Positions 11,883-22,328 are shown, counted from the stretch's first letter. The stretch: 64,000 nucleotides of DNA from Aaosphaeria pasadenensis (GCA_022813625.1 JAKLMB010000038.1:124001-188000), one strand, 5' to 3'. Notes: generated by a model from the letters alone, not told the origin. Translations and numbers: made by a program.

Positions 11883-12495
11883 ACGTTATTTTTATATACA
11901 TAGAACGTAGGTACATATAAAAAAAGCAGCAAGTATATAGTAATATAATAGCTACATATAATAGCTACTAATAAACTTGTACTAAAAGGTATGTAAGTAA
12001 TTATATTCTTCCTTTCATCTTAAATTTGTTTTATTCTAATTATTGTTTTTTAGTTGTAGTACTTGATTATTTAATTAATATACCAAATGGTCTTGATCTA
12101 CCTACACTACTTAACTGCATTATGTCTGCCGACAGCAACTTACCAAAGTTGGACGAGATGCGGGCCGTTGATATACTTTGTCGCGCATGAAGCACGGAAC
12201 AGTCCTTGGCTTGGGGCAGTGAACGTTATAGATCGGTTGAGGTAGAATAATTATCTTCATTCATACCTAGGCAGCTAGTGTATAGGAAGTGGTTCTACGA
12301 GGTAGGCTTGTTGGCACAGCACCGAACAGTGACTTGCACGAAAACATTATGCTTCAATTTAGGGCAAGCGCAGCGCAATAATGATGGCTATTACTGGAAT
12401 TCCCCGATAGTTAGAAGGTAATATGGTGTAAAGTCTCATGAATCTTCTCGCGGCGCCCTGTCTTGTTGATGGTTTTGTGGGCACACCTCTGTGTA
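11883..12495. other. AT-rich intergenic tract
   Basis: The first 230 bases after the sugar carrier stop are strongly AT-rich, with a tandem pair of ataatagctac units near 11945-11970. No coding potential was seen. It separates the carrier from the convergent DUF1772 gene and holds both 3' ends. Confidence 0.5.
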
Positions 12496-13131
12496 TCATG
12501 TTGCCCTCCAGAGGCCCGCAAGTCCAAGCAAAGCCGTTGACCACATCAATATCATTCTGTTTCGGTCCATATCTTTCCACTGTTGCACCCATCTGCGCAC
12601 TGTGTCCTTGTCTTGCAACTTTTCGCCAGCTTTGATTTTTTCGGATTCCGCAAGCAACAGATCGTTTACTGGAAACACTCCAAAAACAGTGTATAACACG
12701 TTCACGACCTGCGCAGCAGATGCTGCGACATAGTACCAAAAGGTGGTGGATTCTGGCCCTTCTAAGAAAGCAGCATCGTCAGTACTGTCTATTGTGCTAC
12801 ACAGAAGAGAGTCTTCCCCACAGCCAGTGGGCACAACATACCACGGTAAGCGACGAAGGCATACCCGGCCAAGGAGACATTGACACAAAGTGGTCCTATG
12901 ACGCGACCCACGTCCCAGGCGCGAAGCCATGCGTGTACAATGTCTGGGGAAGTGAGCGAAGAAGTTAGGAGTGCATTCGGCAATGCTACAGCATCTGAGG
13001 CATAGTGGTATCCTTTAATTCTAGTCAGTAATGGCGGACTAAGGATTTGAGATCATTCGCCTATTCGTACCCGACAAGACTAGTGCGCTTGAAAGAGAAA
13101 GAAGCTGCACGGTGATATCGATTGAGGCCAT
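12496..13131 (-). CDS. DUF1772 (anthrone oxygenase-like) membrane protein
   Basis: Three minus-strand exons (13071-13131, 12842-13012, 12496-12761) join in frame to 165 residues. The product starts MASIDITVQLLSLSSALVLSG and continues with small-residue-rich hydrophobic segments, a further helix around FWYYVAASAAQVVNVLYTVF, then the family's loop with several Lys/Glu (LLAESEKIKAGEKL) and the WVQQWKDMDRNRMILMWSTAL block that precedes the last membrane helix. This is the usual four-helix DUF1772 layout. Some family members are anthrone oxygenases of polyketide pathways; others are uncharacterised. There is no polyketide synthase here, so the role is open. The gene is upstream and divergent from the class II aldolase (857 bp apart), so it could be co-regulated. 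Exon structure is well supported by frame; function is not. Confidence 0.85.
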
Positions 13132-13988
13132 CTGACGGACTATTAGGATACAGTGCAAGTGTATTAGAAACGGCGAGAGAGTCTATGTGAGGGTAGTACT
13201 TTTATGCTTGCTACAAACCCTGGCTTCGGTGCGTGTAAAGTGCGAACACCTGAATGCTTTCCAAGCGCCAAGCTGGGTGTAGACGTTACATACCATCAGT
13301 CTAGATAGTTTGATAAGTCGCATTTACTGGACTCGAAGGTCGTAGTATCAGGGTGAGTACTATGGTATCCTTGTAAGCGGTACCTTGGGAGGTCCACTAG
13401 ACGTGCAATCATTGGCTCAGCATAATATGCCTTCGTACTGAAAACTAGGTATGTATGTACGAAGTATGTACGACGCTTCCGGAGCCGAGCCGTACATCTA
13501 TGATATGTGCAACCTCAAGAATGCGTTTTACATATCCTTCCTACTCCTTATCAATTTACCCTTACCAAACCTACATCTTCCCTTGACATGAGCTTTACCG
13601 TCATCAATAAACGAGCCATTACACGATGCCAATCGACATCCGCTTCGGTTTGAGATGCCTTCCCTGGAACATGAAAAGGTTCAACTTTTCCACTCACATA
13701 TGTTTATTGATCGAGGATCGCCATCTGATTCATCAGCCTGTCTATGGTTCCTTTAGGTGAAGTCCCTTCGAAGAGTGAATATCGGAGTTGTGCTCCACTT
13801 TTTGGACCGACCCAACGGTTTCTGGCCGATCGGGTACAGCCCACCTAGTGTCGGGCTTTTCCGACCACCATCACTACTTACCAAGCTGTCATCGCCTTGT
13901 TCGTAAAATGATATGAAGAAAGGCAAGGGACGTCAAGATGTAAAGGGTTTCGAGAGCATTGTCTGCAATCACATCATCCACCTACACT
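13132..13988. promoter_or_regulatory. Divergent promoter, DUF1772 gene / class II aldolase
   Basis: Non-coding region between divergent genes. It contains one perfect CCGATCGG palindrome (annotated separately). A stretch rich in gtacgaagtatgtacg-like repeats lies near 13450-13475. Confidence 0.5.
13826..13833. promoter_or_regulatory. Candidate Zn2Cys6 operator, CCGATCGG (copy 1)
   Basis: Perfect 8-bp palindrome, an everted CCG-N2-CGG pair, 155 bp before the aldolase ATG. The same octamer occurs twice in the lactonase/RraA divergent promoter. Zn2Cys6 dimers bind paired CGG triplets, and a Zn2Cys6 gene lies 6 kb away. Binding is inferred. Confidence 0.55.
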
Positions 13989-14919
13989 ATGTTGTCCTTT
14001 CCAGAGAACAATCGAACATGGCAAATCCTTCATGCAGCAGATGACGGCGGTTACGCCGTTGGGGCATATAACTGGTACGTTGTAGAAATTTTGCCCAAAT
14101 CATTCGCGACTTAGCTAAGTTAACTTGCTTCGCAGCTATAACACCGATAGTGTTATGGCAGTGGTTCGAGCAGCAGAGAATAAAAGGTCTCCCGCCATTA
14201 TCCAGCTCTTTCCATGGACGCTTCACTTCCAGGGAAAACACTTCATCAAATTTGTGATTGAATACGCCCACAGCGCATCTGTACCCATCGCGGTACATCT
14301 CGATCACTGCATCCAACCAGAAGACGTCGATCTCGCACTGTCTCTTCCCGTGCCGTTCGATTCCATCATGGTCGACGCATCTACGCTCTCGCCCGAAGAA
14401 AACATTCGGACATGTAAGTCGTACGTGGAGCGTGCGACTGCGCTCGGGATCTGCATTGAAGCAGAGATGGGTCGGATGGAGGGTGGTGAAGATGGTTTGC
14501 CGCATGTTGACATGGAAACCATCCTGACGAAGCCTGAGGAGGCTGAGTCATTCGTGCGGGAAACAGGTGTGCATTTTCTGGCACCGAGCTTTGGCAACAT
14601 CCATGGAGCGTATGGACCTGGAGGCGCAGAGAAAGCTTGGGACCTGGAGAGACTGAGGAAAATACACGCGACGTTGCCTCACTTGCCGCTGGCACTGCAC
14701 GGCACGCATCCAGTTTCAGATGAGCTGTTCCTGGAGTCGATCAAGTGTGGAATGCGCAAAATCAACCTGAATCGCACAGTCAGAGATGGCTACACACAGT
14801 TTATAGCAGAGAATGCTGGGAAATTGGAACTCACTGTGTTGTCCATGCGTGGAGTGGAGGTTTATACCAATGGTGTTGAGAGGATGATGGATGTGCTAAG
14901 ATCTTCGGGAAAAGCATGA
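13989..14919 (+). CDS. Class II (zinc) aldolase, FBP/tagatose-bisphosphate aldolase family
   Basis: Two exons (13989-14074, 14136-14919) give 289 residues. The family start is clear (GYAVGAYNCYNTDS near residues 21-34). Zinc-site residues are all visible: His86 with the catalytic Asp85 in VHLDHC, Glu139 in EAEMG, His185 in NIHGAYG and His217 in LHGTH. The EGGEDG loop is also kept. The segment that normally reads HGGSG and binds the substrate phosphate is HGTHP here (217-221), and the usual N-x-D/N-T element is NLNRT (239-243). The enzyme should therefore perform a retro-aldol cleavage, but perhaps on a non-phosphorylated or carboxylated substrate. A candidate operator is 155 bp upstream. The nearby dihydroxyacetone-type kinase would accept a dihydroxyacetone product. 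Fold and metal site are seen; substrate is inference. Confidence 0.88.
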
Positions 14920-15330
14920 ATATCGATATGTTAATGAAACAGATATTATCATTTGAATGATCTGACAGAATTGTTTTGCGCGAAAGCATTAATTTAGAGA
15001 ACCTTTAAAATTGAATACTAAGAGAACCGTACTCTTGACCTAAGATGGAAACCGAAAATAAGCCTGGCTCACCCACCATTGCGATCACCACCAAAACACC
15101 ATTGTAGACAGGAAAATAACATTAAGGTAAATTTTAAATGATACTAGAAATGTTGTAAAGACTACTCCGTACAATATTCTAACATCTTGGGTTTCTAGCC
15201 TCTGTGGGTAAATGACCTCGCCAGCCTTCCCAGGACTATTTTTGGCTTCAATCCCAGGCCGAGAGCCGTACTAGCAAGAGGATTTCAGAACTATCAATTA
15301 CAAAATCTTGTTTTTTCATTGAGTCTAAGT
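14920..15330. other. Convergent intergenic region
   Basis: 3' flanks of the aldolase and the amidohydrolase, which are convergent. No coding potential seen. Confidence 0.5.
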
Positions 15331-16257
15331 CTAATAATCGTAGAGCTTCCGTGGATTATCAACCCACAGGGCCTGCCATTCCTCATCCGGGAGCCAAGTA
15401 CTCAAAGATTCAATCCATTTGGCACTGTCGATTTTCAAGAACGGCTCCTTAGCTGAAGGGTCCTTGCCGACCCGATCCTGATGCCTCTGAGTATGAGGCC
15501 AATCACTTCCCCAAACCACACGTTTTGGGTTCGCCTCAACCAATTTAGTGACCATGGACTTCAGATCAAGATATTCAAAATCCTGATATGAGTTGCGATA
15601 CGGTGCCGATATTTTCATCCACAGATTTCCATCCGCTAATGCTCCTAGAAGCTCCGCAAAGTCGGAGGCTTTTGTAACATCAGGGAATCCATCTGCCATA
15701 CTCTCTCCTTTCAAAAGACCCATGTGATCAATGACCAGAGGAACGGGAAGCGTCTTGGCCACCGCTCTCAGACGGGGCCAGTACTCAACATGAGGCTGCT
15801 GTGCTTGTACACTCCAGCCCTTCGGACCCCATTTTGCAAGTCGCGCGGCTGTGGCCTCAATCAAGGCCACTTGCTTCTCCAGATTGTTCATGGCCTGGTG
15901 CTTGAAGAAGTCGAGGCGGACAGAGCGGATGCCGGCAGCATGGTACAAGTCGAGCGTCTCGTCTGTGACAGAGTTCTCGTCAATGACGCAGATTCCACGG
16001 GCCTCGCCATTGAATTGCTTCAGGTAGTAGAGCAACGAAGTACAGTCAGGCCCGTAGGAAAGACCATGGGCAATGCATACATGATCGACGCCAATGGATT
16101 TCTCGAATGCGTTCAGATCCTCGAGAGTCGCTACTGAGGGCGTGAAATGTCGACCAGGAGCAAAGGGGAATTTCTCAGGCTCGAAGATGTGGTGATGTGT
16201 GTCCCAGGCCCCCTTGGGTACTGGTTTCTTTGAGTAGATTGCCATTATCTCTAACAC
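15331..16257 (-). CDS. Amidohydrolase_2, lactonase / PDC hydrolase-like
   Basis: Intronless, 308 residues (304 if Met5 is used, which would fit the family start MAIYSKK...). The opening GAWDTHHHIFEP (residues 16-27) with the H-x-H motif, VIDHMG with His178, the K-I-S-A-P-Y-R stretch at about 215-221 and WGSDWPHT with Asp252 and His255 place it in the COG3618 amidohydrolase group. That group contains 2-pyrone-4,6-dicarboxylate hydrolase, galactarolactone isomerase and sugar lactonases. These cytosolic TIM barrels open or rearrange lactones, often without a bound metal. It is divergent from the RraA-like aldolase over a 520-bp promoter bearing two CCGATCGG sites, so the two are probably co-expressed. 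Lactone hydrolysis of a sugar acid or aromatic intermediate is the best guess; the family call is firm, the substrate is not. Confidence 0.9.
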   Translation of the reverse strand: MLEIMAIYSKKPVPKGAWDTHHHIFEPEKFPFAPGRHFTPSVATLEDLNAFEKSIGVDHVCIAHGLSYGPDCTSLLYYLKQFNGEARGICVIDENSVTDETLDLYHAAGIRSVRLDFFKHQAMNNLEKQVALIEATAARLAKWGPKGWSVQAQQPHVEYWPRLRAVAKTLPVPLVIDHMGLLKGESMADGFPDVTKASDFAELLGALADGNLWMKISAPYRNSYQDFEYLDLKSMVTKLVEANPKRVVWGSDWPHTQRHQDRVGKDPSAKEPFLKIDSAKWIESLSTWLPDEEWQALWVDNPRKLYDY

Positions 16258-16777
16258 ACGTGTGCACTGATAGAGATGGAGCTGCGATAATGGGATGGCT
16301 GGCTAGTCTCCCAGAACCTCGAACTGGAAGCCTCATATAACCAAGTCACGATTTCAAAACAGGCTTGTAATTGCTGCAGTAGTTGGTCTGGACCCCGAGA
16401 CCGTAATTGATGATCCGATCGGCCGTGTCCGATCGGATGACTTGATGGCAGATTACGAAGGTCTAGCCTTTGTTAAAGTATCGTCGATAACTACCTCGAC
16501 TACATTGCGCGGTACAGTACCTGCATTCCAGAACCGGGGTATCCGTTTGACAGGGATCATTGCACCGGGCATAACCCGAGAGCGGGTAGGGGAGCTACGG
16601 CATCGGTCCAGCCCTCCGCACCACCACATTCGCCAGACGGTAATTCCGTTATAATGATATGTACGATGGTAGGTCTTAAAGAGACAAGCTTCGTATAAAC
16701 GAAACTCAGTTGACAGTACTTTTAACTCTATCATTTCATTATAACTCTCTCATCGCAACATTATTGCGTCAAACGCC
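16258..16777. promoter_or_regulatory. Divergent promoter, amidohydrolase / RraA-like aldolase
   Basis: Shared upstream region of two divergent cluster genes, with no coding content. It holds the tandem CCGATCGG sites at 16415-16436 and further CCGG/CGG triplets near 16530-16600. Confidence 0.6.
16415..16436. promoter_or_regulatory. Candidate tandem Zn2Cys6 operator, 2 x CCGATCGG
   Basis: Two perfect CCGATCGG palindromes at 16415-16422 and 16429-16436, 14 bp start to start, both preceded by T. The second extends to the 10-bp palindrome TCCGATCGGA. They lie about 160 bp from the amidohydrolase start and about 340 bp from the RraA start. The everted CCG-N2-CGG layout is what a Zn2Cys6 dimer could recognise. 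Regulation by the cluster activator is inferred. Confidence 0.6.
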
Positions 16778-17674
16778 ATGGCTCAACCTGCGGAAATTAT
16801 TGCTGAGCTGCAAAAATGGTCTTCATGTGACGTGCGTACTCCTCATACATTTCCCACCAAGATATACATCTTCGACCTTTTCTGACCAGGCAATGCCCGA
16901 ACACTGAACTGACAGTCACACAGGTGGCAGATGGCTTGTCGAAACTGAAACACCCTGCCGGTGGCTTCTTGGAAGGACTGACTATGTACTCGCCTGTATT
17001 CCAGGCAGGACCCACCAAGATAGTCGGACAAGCATTCACAGTGAAGTTTGTGCCCAAGGCTGATGAGAGCGCGCTGAAGTTGAAGGGCAATTATGTTCGT
17101 ACCTTGTTGAGTCTCTGATTAATGCTGCGACTGATCTAATGGGTTTATTCAGGTCGATCAAATCCCCAAAGGAGCTGTTGTTTTCATCTCACAACCACCA
17201 CCACATGTGAACGCCGTGTACGGTGGATTGATGTCGTTGCGTGCTCAGGCATTGGGCGCAGCTGGAGTGGTGATTGATGGACGATTGCGAGACCTACAGG
17301 AGCATCGTGATCTCGGGTTCCCAGTAGGTACTTTCTTCTCCAAGCATCAATGCCGATTTTGGAATAGCATGCTCACCAAGTCGCTCCCATAGATGTTTGC
17401 CAAAGGCATCGGAACCACAGCTGGCGGCGAAGTCTGTCGGCCCTCAGAGATCAATGTTCCCGTTAACTTAGCGTCTACAGTGCAAGATGTGACAATACAG
17501 CCGGGTGACTATATCATTGCTGATATAGATGGCGTGGTTTGCCTTCCTAGTGCATTAGCAGAGAAGTGTTTGGCTGCTATTCCGGCGATCGCGGCTGCAG
17601 ATGCGAAGTGTGCCGAGGCGATTCGAGGGGGCATGTCGGTGGAGGAGGCTTTCAAGACGTATCGCGGTAAATAA
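16778..17674 (+). CDS. RraA-like / HMG-CHA aldolase family protein
   Basis: Four exons (16778-16831, 16924-17094, 17153-17323, 17393-17674) give 225 residues. The fold is that of RraA and 4-hydroxy-4-methyl-2-oxoglutarate/4-carboxy-4-hydroxy-2-oxoadipate aldolases: CDVADGL near the N-terminus, GGLMSLRAQALGAAGVVIDG in the middle, then the active-site Arg121-Asp122 pair in RLRDL and the GFPMFAKGIGT block, and a C-terminal PGDYIIADIDGVVCLP. The Arg-Asp pair is required in the aldolases and in oxaloacetate decarboxylases of this family but absent from true RNase E regulators, so a catalytic role is likely: cleavage of a 4-hydroxy-2-oxoacid to pyruvate (or oxaloacetate) plus a second product. It shares a promoter with the lactonase-like amidohydrolase. 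The third intron ends immediately before an ATG, so the last exon alone could look like a separate small gene; the family alignment shows it is not. Confidence 0.9.
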
Positions 17675-18089
17675 GATCATTTGTTCCCAAACTTTCGCGG
17701 TACCATGGGATTTATAGAACTCTTTGCATTGAATGGATTCACAATGGCTTGTGTTAGACAGGCATGTGAAGCTTATCCAATTCAAGATTGAGAGCTTAGT
17801 ATGTAAGGTATACGGCATAGGATTATACATATACCAAACTCTTTGAACATAAAGATTGCCTGAGGTCAAGAGATTTTCGTGCCAACCGAATCCCATGATA
17901 CATTGATGGGATTTTCCACTCCCTATAGGTATCAGGATATAGATCTATGGCTCCGTTCCTGATGCTAGCACTGCCATTGTACCGGTTGCTCATATTCGAA
18001 GACATCACTAGGCATGAGTCTAGAAGATTGTATAGTTCAAAAGAGGGATTTGATATCATCTAACATACATTAATACATATACAAAATCA
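17675..18089. other. Convergent intergenic region
   Basis: 3' flanks of the RraA-like and Ldh_2 genes. No coding potential seen. Confidence 0.5.
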
Positions 18090-19322
18090 CTACGAGTTCA
18101 GAGGAGTTTGGGTTAACGACAGCCCAGGGATCCCAAGTGTTTTAGCCATGCTCTCGAACATTTCCTTTTCTGCATCCGCGTAGGGGATACCTTCCGCCTT
18201 GCGCGTTTCCGATAGCCTGTGTTCAGGCTCGCCTGGGAAAAGAACCTCCTTGAAACCAGGGGCAGGCGCAATCCCGTGCACTCTCTGCGCGAGCGTGTCC
18301 ATCCGCGCTCTGAATTCTTCTGAACTCATGAAGACGTCTGGCTTGATCACGATGAATGAGTGGCCGACATTTTGTGGTCTCTTCTCTTTGTATTGATCAC
18401 CGACTTCGCCCCCGAAGGCAGCGCCCGTCAAGACTCCAGCCATAATATCCATAAGGATTGCGATTCCAGAGCCCTTGGGTCCACCAATTGGTGCCATGCT
18501 GCCATCAAGCGCAACATTCGCATCCGTTGTTGGGTTACCGTCCTTGTCTAACGCCCACCCAAGAGGGATAGACTCACCACGTCGAGCAGCCCTCCTGATC
18601 TTTCCCTTGGCCACGACGGATGGGGCCATATCAAGAATGTATGGAACCTCGTTGTTGGAGGGTGCTCCAGCAGCGAAGGGAGAAATGCCCAAGAGGGTGT
18701 CTTTTCCGCCAAATGGTGGCATTTGCTTTGCTGAGTTGGTAAAGCAGAGCGAAATCATGCCTTTGCGAAGAGCTTGCAGGACGTAAGTAGCAGCCATGCC
18801 GAAGTGATTGGAGTGATCGACAGTGATGAAGCCAATGCCGTATGTATCTGCTCGTTTAATAGCCTCTTCCATAGCTTTGGTAGCGACGACAAATCCGAAA
18901 CCATTGTCGCCATCAAGATGTGCTACCACGGGCGTCTTTGCTGAGATCTCAAGCTTCGGTGTCGCATTAACAAGTCCAGCCGTAACTCTTCCAATATACT
19001 GCTCAAGACGCGCAAGACCGTGGGTGTCCTAGCAAAAACAAGTCAGCTAGGTTCATACCAGCACCGACAGGCCTAATTGGTGATGGAAATACGTACAACA
19101 CCCCGAACATCTGCTTCCACCAAGCAACTGGCCATCATGCCCGCATCGGCTTCTGAGAGCCCGGATTTCACCAGAGCAGCTTTGCAGAAAGTCTCAGCAT
19201 CGCTGGGTTTCGCGTAATATCGAACCTAAACTCTTTTATCAGCCGTTATCGTGGTGTGCAAGTCCACTCTAGAGAGTGGACGGGGAATGGAGGGGCATTG
19301 CCGGACATACTGTTGAAGCCAT
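18090..19322 (-). CDS. Ldh_2 family NAD(P)-dependent hydroxyacid dehydrogenase
   Basis: Three minus-strand exons (19311-19322, 19097-19225, 18090-19028) give 359 residues; the first coding exon is only 12 nt (MAST). The malate/L-sulfolactate/ureidoglycolate dehydrogenase family is clear from D-T-H-G at residues 48-51 (catalytic His50), HLDGDNGFGF, DHSNHFGMAATY, the LLGISPFAAGAP nucleotide-binding stretch, ILDMAPSVVAKGKI and PKGSGIAILMDIMAGVLTGAAFG. Members reduce 2-oxoacids or oxidise 2-hydroxyacids, including 2,3-diketogulonate, malate and sulfolactate. In this setting it could oxidise the acid released by the lactonase-like enzyme or reduce an aldol-cleavage 2-oxoacid. It is divergent from the Zn2Cys6 regulator. 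Family call is strong; substrate and direction are inference. Confidence 0.92.
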
Positions 19323-19877
19323 TTTGCAAATAATTTAAGGAATGCCGTTCCCAAAATAGAGTTCTAGATAGGCTTGTCAGGGGTTCCTTTTGTGAAGGGT
19401 TTTTGTCTATCGAATCCTCAAAAGATCAGAAGAACCAGTAGTTTATTTCTTTTATACATCACAGCAGGTTTTTAAGCATCAAACCTATCGGCATAAGACT
19501 AGTTGTACGCGACTTGCCCACCAGCCGGGTCGGACAGGATAGGACTCTCTCATAGTTACGTGCGGGGGTCTTCGGCGTTATCCCGGACTCGCGCTATCAT
19601 GTGAGGAATTTGATGCAGAGCTACCGGCGACATGGCCGATGTCCGCTTCTCCATATACTTACATGAACATGCGCATTGCCTTGGATGCCCGGTTTCTGCT
19701 GCCATCCCAGACCGATCCACCCTCGCCAAACACTCCCCTTTCAACTTTGATAGCCTGGATACGCCGACTGCAGCCAAGACATTACATCGCATCTCTCGTT
19801 CATCTTGAAATTGATTGGATTGGGCTAGGCCGAATCAAGGACCCGTTTCCCGGTTCGAGGCCGTGAATCGTGAGAGT
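19323..19877. promoter_or_regulatory. Divergent promoter, Ldh_2 dehydrogenase / Zn2Cys6 regulator
   Basis: Shared upstream region. CGG/CCG triplets are frequent (for example ccagccgggtcgg near 19521, ccgatgtccg near 19636 and ccgatcca near 19711), but no perfect CCGATCGG. The regulator could start at 19815 instead of 19878, which would shorten this region. Confidence 0.4.
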
Positions 19878-22328
19878 ATGGTGGAAGCCCGTCATGGAAG
19901 ATCAGACTACACACATCATTCGGCGGAGCCAGCTCAACCCCTAACAGCGCCTTTGCCATCCAGTAACCTCTCCGCTCCCATCAAACGAGGGTCGGCATGC
20001 CGTCGATGTCGACTACAGAAGATCAAGTGTGATGGTCAGTCGCCGGCCTGTTCGAATTGCGTAAAGGCGGGTGTTAGTTGTATCAAGTCAAACAATGCAG
20101 AGGCCGATGCTGCACGCGAGTGAGTCTCCCCTTTTGATTATTGTCCTTAGTGCACGTGCTCCAGGCCAGAGGGCGACCTAAGTAACCGCAAGTAGATACA
20201 CAAAGCAGCTCGAAAGGAGAGTACAGTGGCTAGAAGAACTTGTTCGGAGATTTCAGCCCAATGCAATCTTTGACCAAGCGGGTAATCTCCAGATCAACGA
20301 TGAATTCATCATCGTTGGTGCACATCCTCTGTCTTCTCATCTCACTACTGGTCCTCTGGACCTTACCAAAGCCAGAACCACTGCCTCCTTGCCAGGCGAG
20401 TCTCCTGCTGCGTCAACATCCAGTCAAATTGGCCCTAGTCAACCGCTAGCACATGATGTTGGTTTGCTTTCCTTAGCAAACTCGACAGAACCCAAATATC
20501 TTGGTCCCTCATCAGGAGTGCCATTTGCGCGCCTCATATTTTCTTCTGCGCCGCAATCTCAAGGTCTATCAAGTGCCTGGCAGGCTGTGCAAGATGGGCC
20601 ACTACAAGCCTCCAATAGCTTGCAGCAGTCCCAACCCACAAAATTCGCTAAGTTGCCGAATGAAGACGAGATGAGTTATTTTGTGTCTGCCTATTTCGAG
20701 GTGTGGCACACTACTTACCCGTTTCTAATGGAAGACGCTTTTCAAGAGACTGTGGAGAGAGTAATTCAGTATGAGACGGCCAGATCTACATCAAATGTAC
20801 CGCCAGAGGCACCGGCACATGCCTTTGATATGGCCCAAACGTTCCTTGTCTTGTCCCTTGGTGCCAAAGTGCTCGAGACAAGATTAAGCGTTGAATTTCA
20901 ATCAGAGCAATACTATGCAACTGCAATGTTCTATGTCGGAAATCTTCAGCTACATGACAGTATCAGAGGTGTCCAAGTGTTGCAATTACTTGTTCTTTGC
21001 AGCTTTTCTTTTGCCAATGGTTTGAATGCTTGGTTCCTCACATCGACAATCATTGCCAGCTGTCTGGACCTCGGGTTGCAACGGAAGCACGTACATAGTA
21101 AGCACTGCGCTTTTCTTACACTCGCCAGTCATGGAATGCCCTAGAAAACCCAAGTCCAATGACTGACATCTTTCAATTAGATCGCCCTCAGGAAAGCACA
21201 CAACAAGATAGCGAGGAGGATTCGCGCTTTAGTGAACTCCGAAGCGGCATCTTTTGGTCTGCATATTCTCTCGATAGGACCTTATCTGTCATCCTGGGAA
21301 GGCCTTTGACTCTCAGAGATGAAGCTTGTGACATTGAATACCCAGGAGAACATGAAAGCGAGGAGATTGCGCACGACGCCGTCGACCGCCGTGGCAGGAC
21401 CCAATCACCGACGCAAGAGCCGCAACGAAAGCGACCGTGCCTACCGCGAGCGACGCCTCCATATCTCCCCGCGATATATTCGTTCCGCTTTGATCGTATA
21501 ACGGCAGAAATCAAATTAATGATATATCGCGTGGCAAGGTCCCCGGCACGATTCCCGTGGCCAACAGATCTCGAGGAGTGGCAAGAGCAAACCCACCAAG
21601 TCTGTAAAGAATTGCTTGAGGAGGCGAAAAGGAACCTCAAATGGAGGGGTCTTGCAGGACGTAGAGGGACCCTCGACGGAGCATTACCTTTGATTGAGCT
21701 TAAATGTCACCAGTGCATAATGCTCCTCTATCGTCCAAGTCCCGCATTCCCCCAACCGTCGAACTCAGCTCTGAAGAATTGCTACGAGAGCGCAGTCGAG
21801 ACAATTCGAATACAATCGGACATGCAAAAGTTCGCAAAATTGATCAATTCTTGGTTGACCGCCCACTCCGTGTTTGTGTCTGGGATAACCATTCTCTACT
21901 GCCTCTGGACAAGTGCGGAGATACGACGGCATACGACCCTTGAGGACTTCTTGCGGCAAGCAGACGCCTGTAGCAAGCTTTTGAACAAGCTTGGAAAAAG
22001 CTGGTCCGTGGCGGAGAATGCACAGTCAAAGTTTGAACGTCTGGTACAGGTCACATCTGACACGTGGAAAAACAATCAGTCGGGAACTATAACGCCTGCC
22101 ATACAAACGCAAGCGCAGCAGCAGACGATTGGGGAGAATGGTGGTGGAGTGGAAGTTGGTGTTGGGTACCAGTCAATGGAAAATCTCCCTCTTAATTTCT
22201 GGGAGCAATACAACACGGATTACACACAGGGTCCAAATATGATCATGGATGAGCTAGGCGATATGGGCGGCTGGTTTGATCTCGAATGGCTTGGTAATTC
22301 AGAAAATACCTATCAAATGGGGGCTTAG
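19878..22328 (+). CDS. Zn2Cys6 transcription factor of the catabolic cluster
   Basis: Three exons (19878-20119, 20193-21097, 21181-22328) give 764 residues. The binuclear zinc cluster is complete: Cys41, 44, 51, 58, 61 and 68 in CX2CX6CX6CX2CX6C spacing, with a basic RLQKIK between. The first intron lies just after the cluster, and the second exon begins with a Leu-heptad linker (YTKQLERRVQWLEELVRRF) likely to form the dimerisation coiled coil. The central part, around SYFEVWHTTYPFLMEDAFQE and SGIFWSAYSLDRTLSVILGRP, is the fungal-specific transcription factor domain. A basic patch (PQRKRP) lies in the middle of exon 3 and could serve nuclear import. An in-frame ATG at 19815 would add 21 residues; I prefer 19878. 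It sits between the dehydrogenase and the kinase, so it is the natural candidate for the pathway regulator acting through CCGATCGG. Confidence 0.9.

Noticed and set aside
17393..17674. Separate 93-residue gene starting at 17393
   Set aside because: It is the last exon of the RraA-like gene; the ATG follows the intron acceptor by coincidence and the fused protein matches the family.
20240..20449. Plus-strand frame inside the first Zn2Cys6 gene
   Set aside because: Out of frame with the verified exon 2, which continues the coiled-coil linker.
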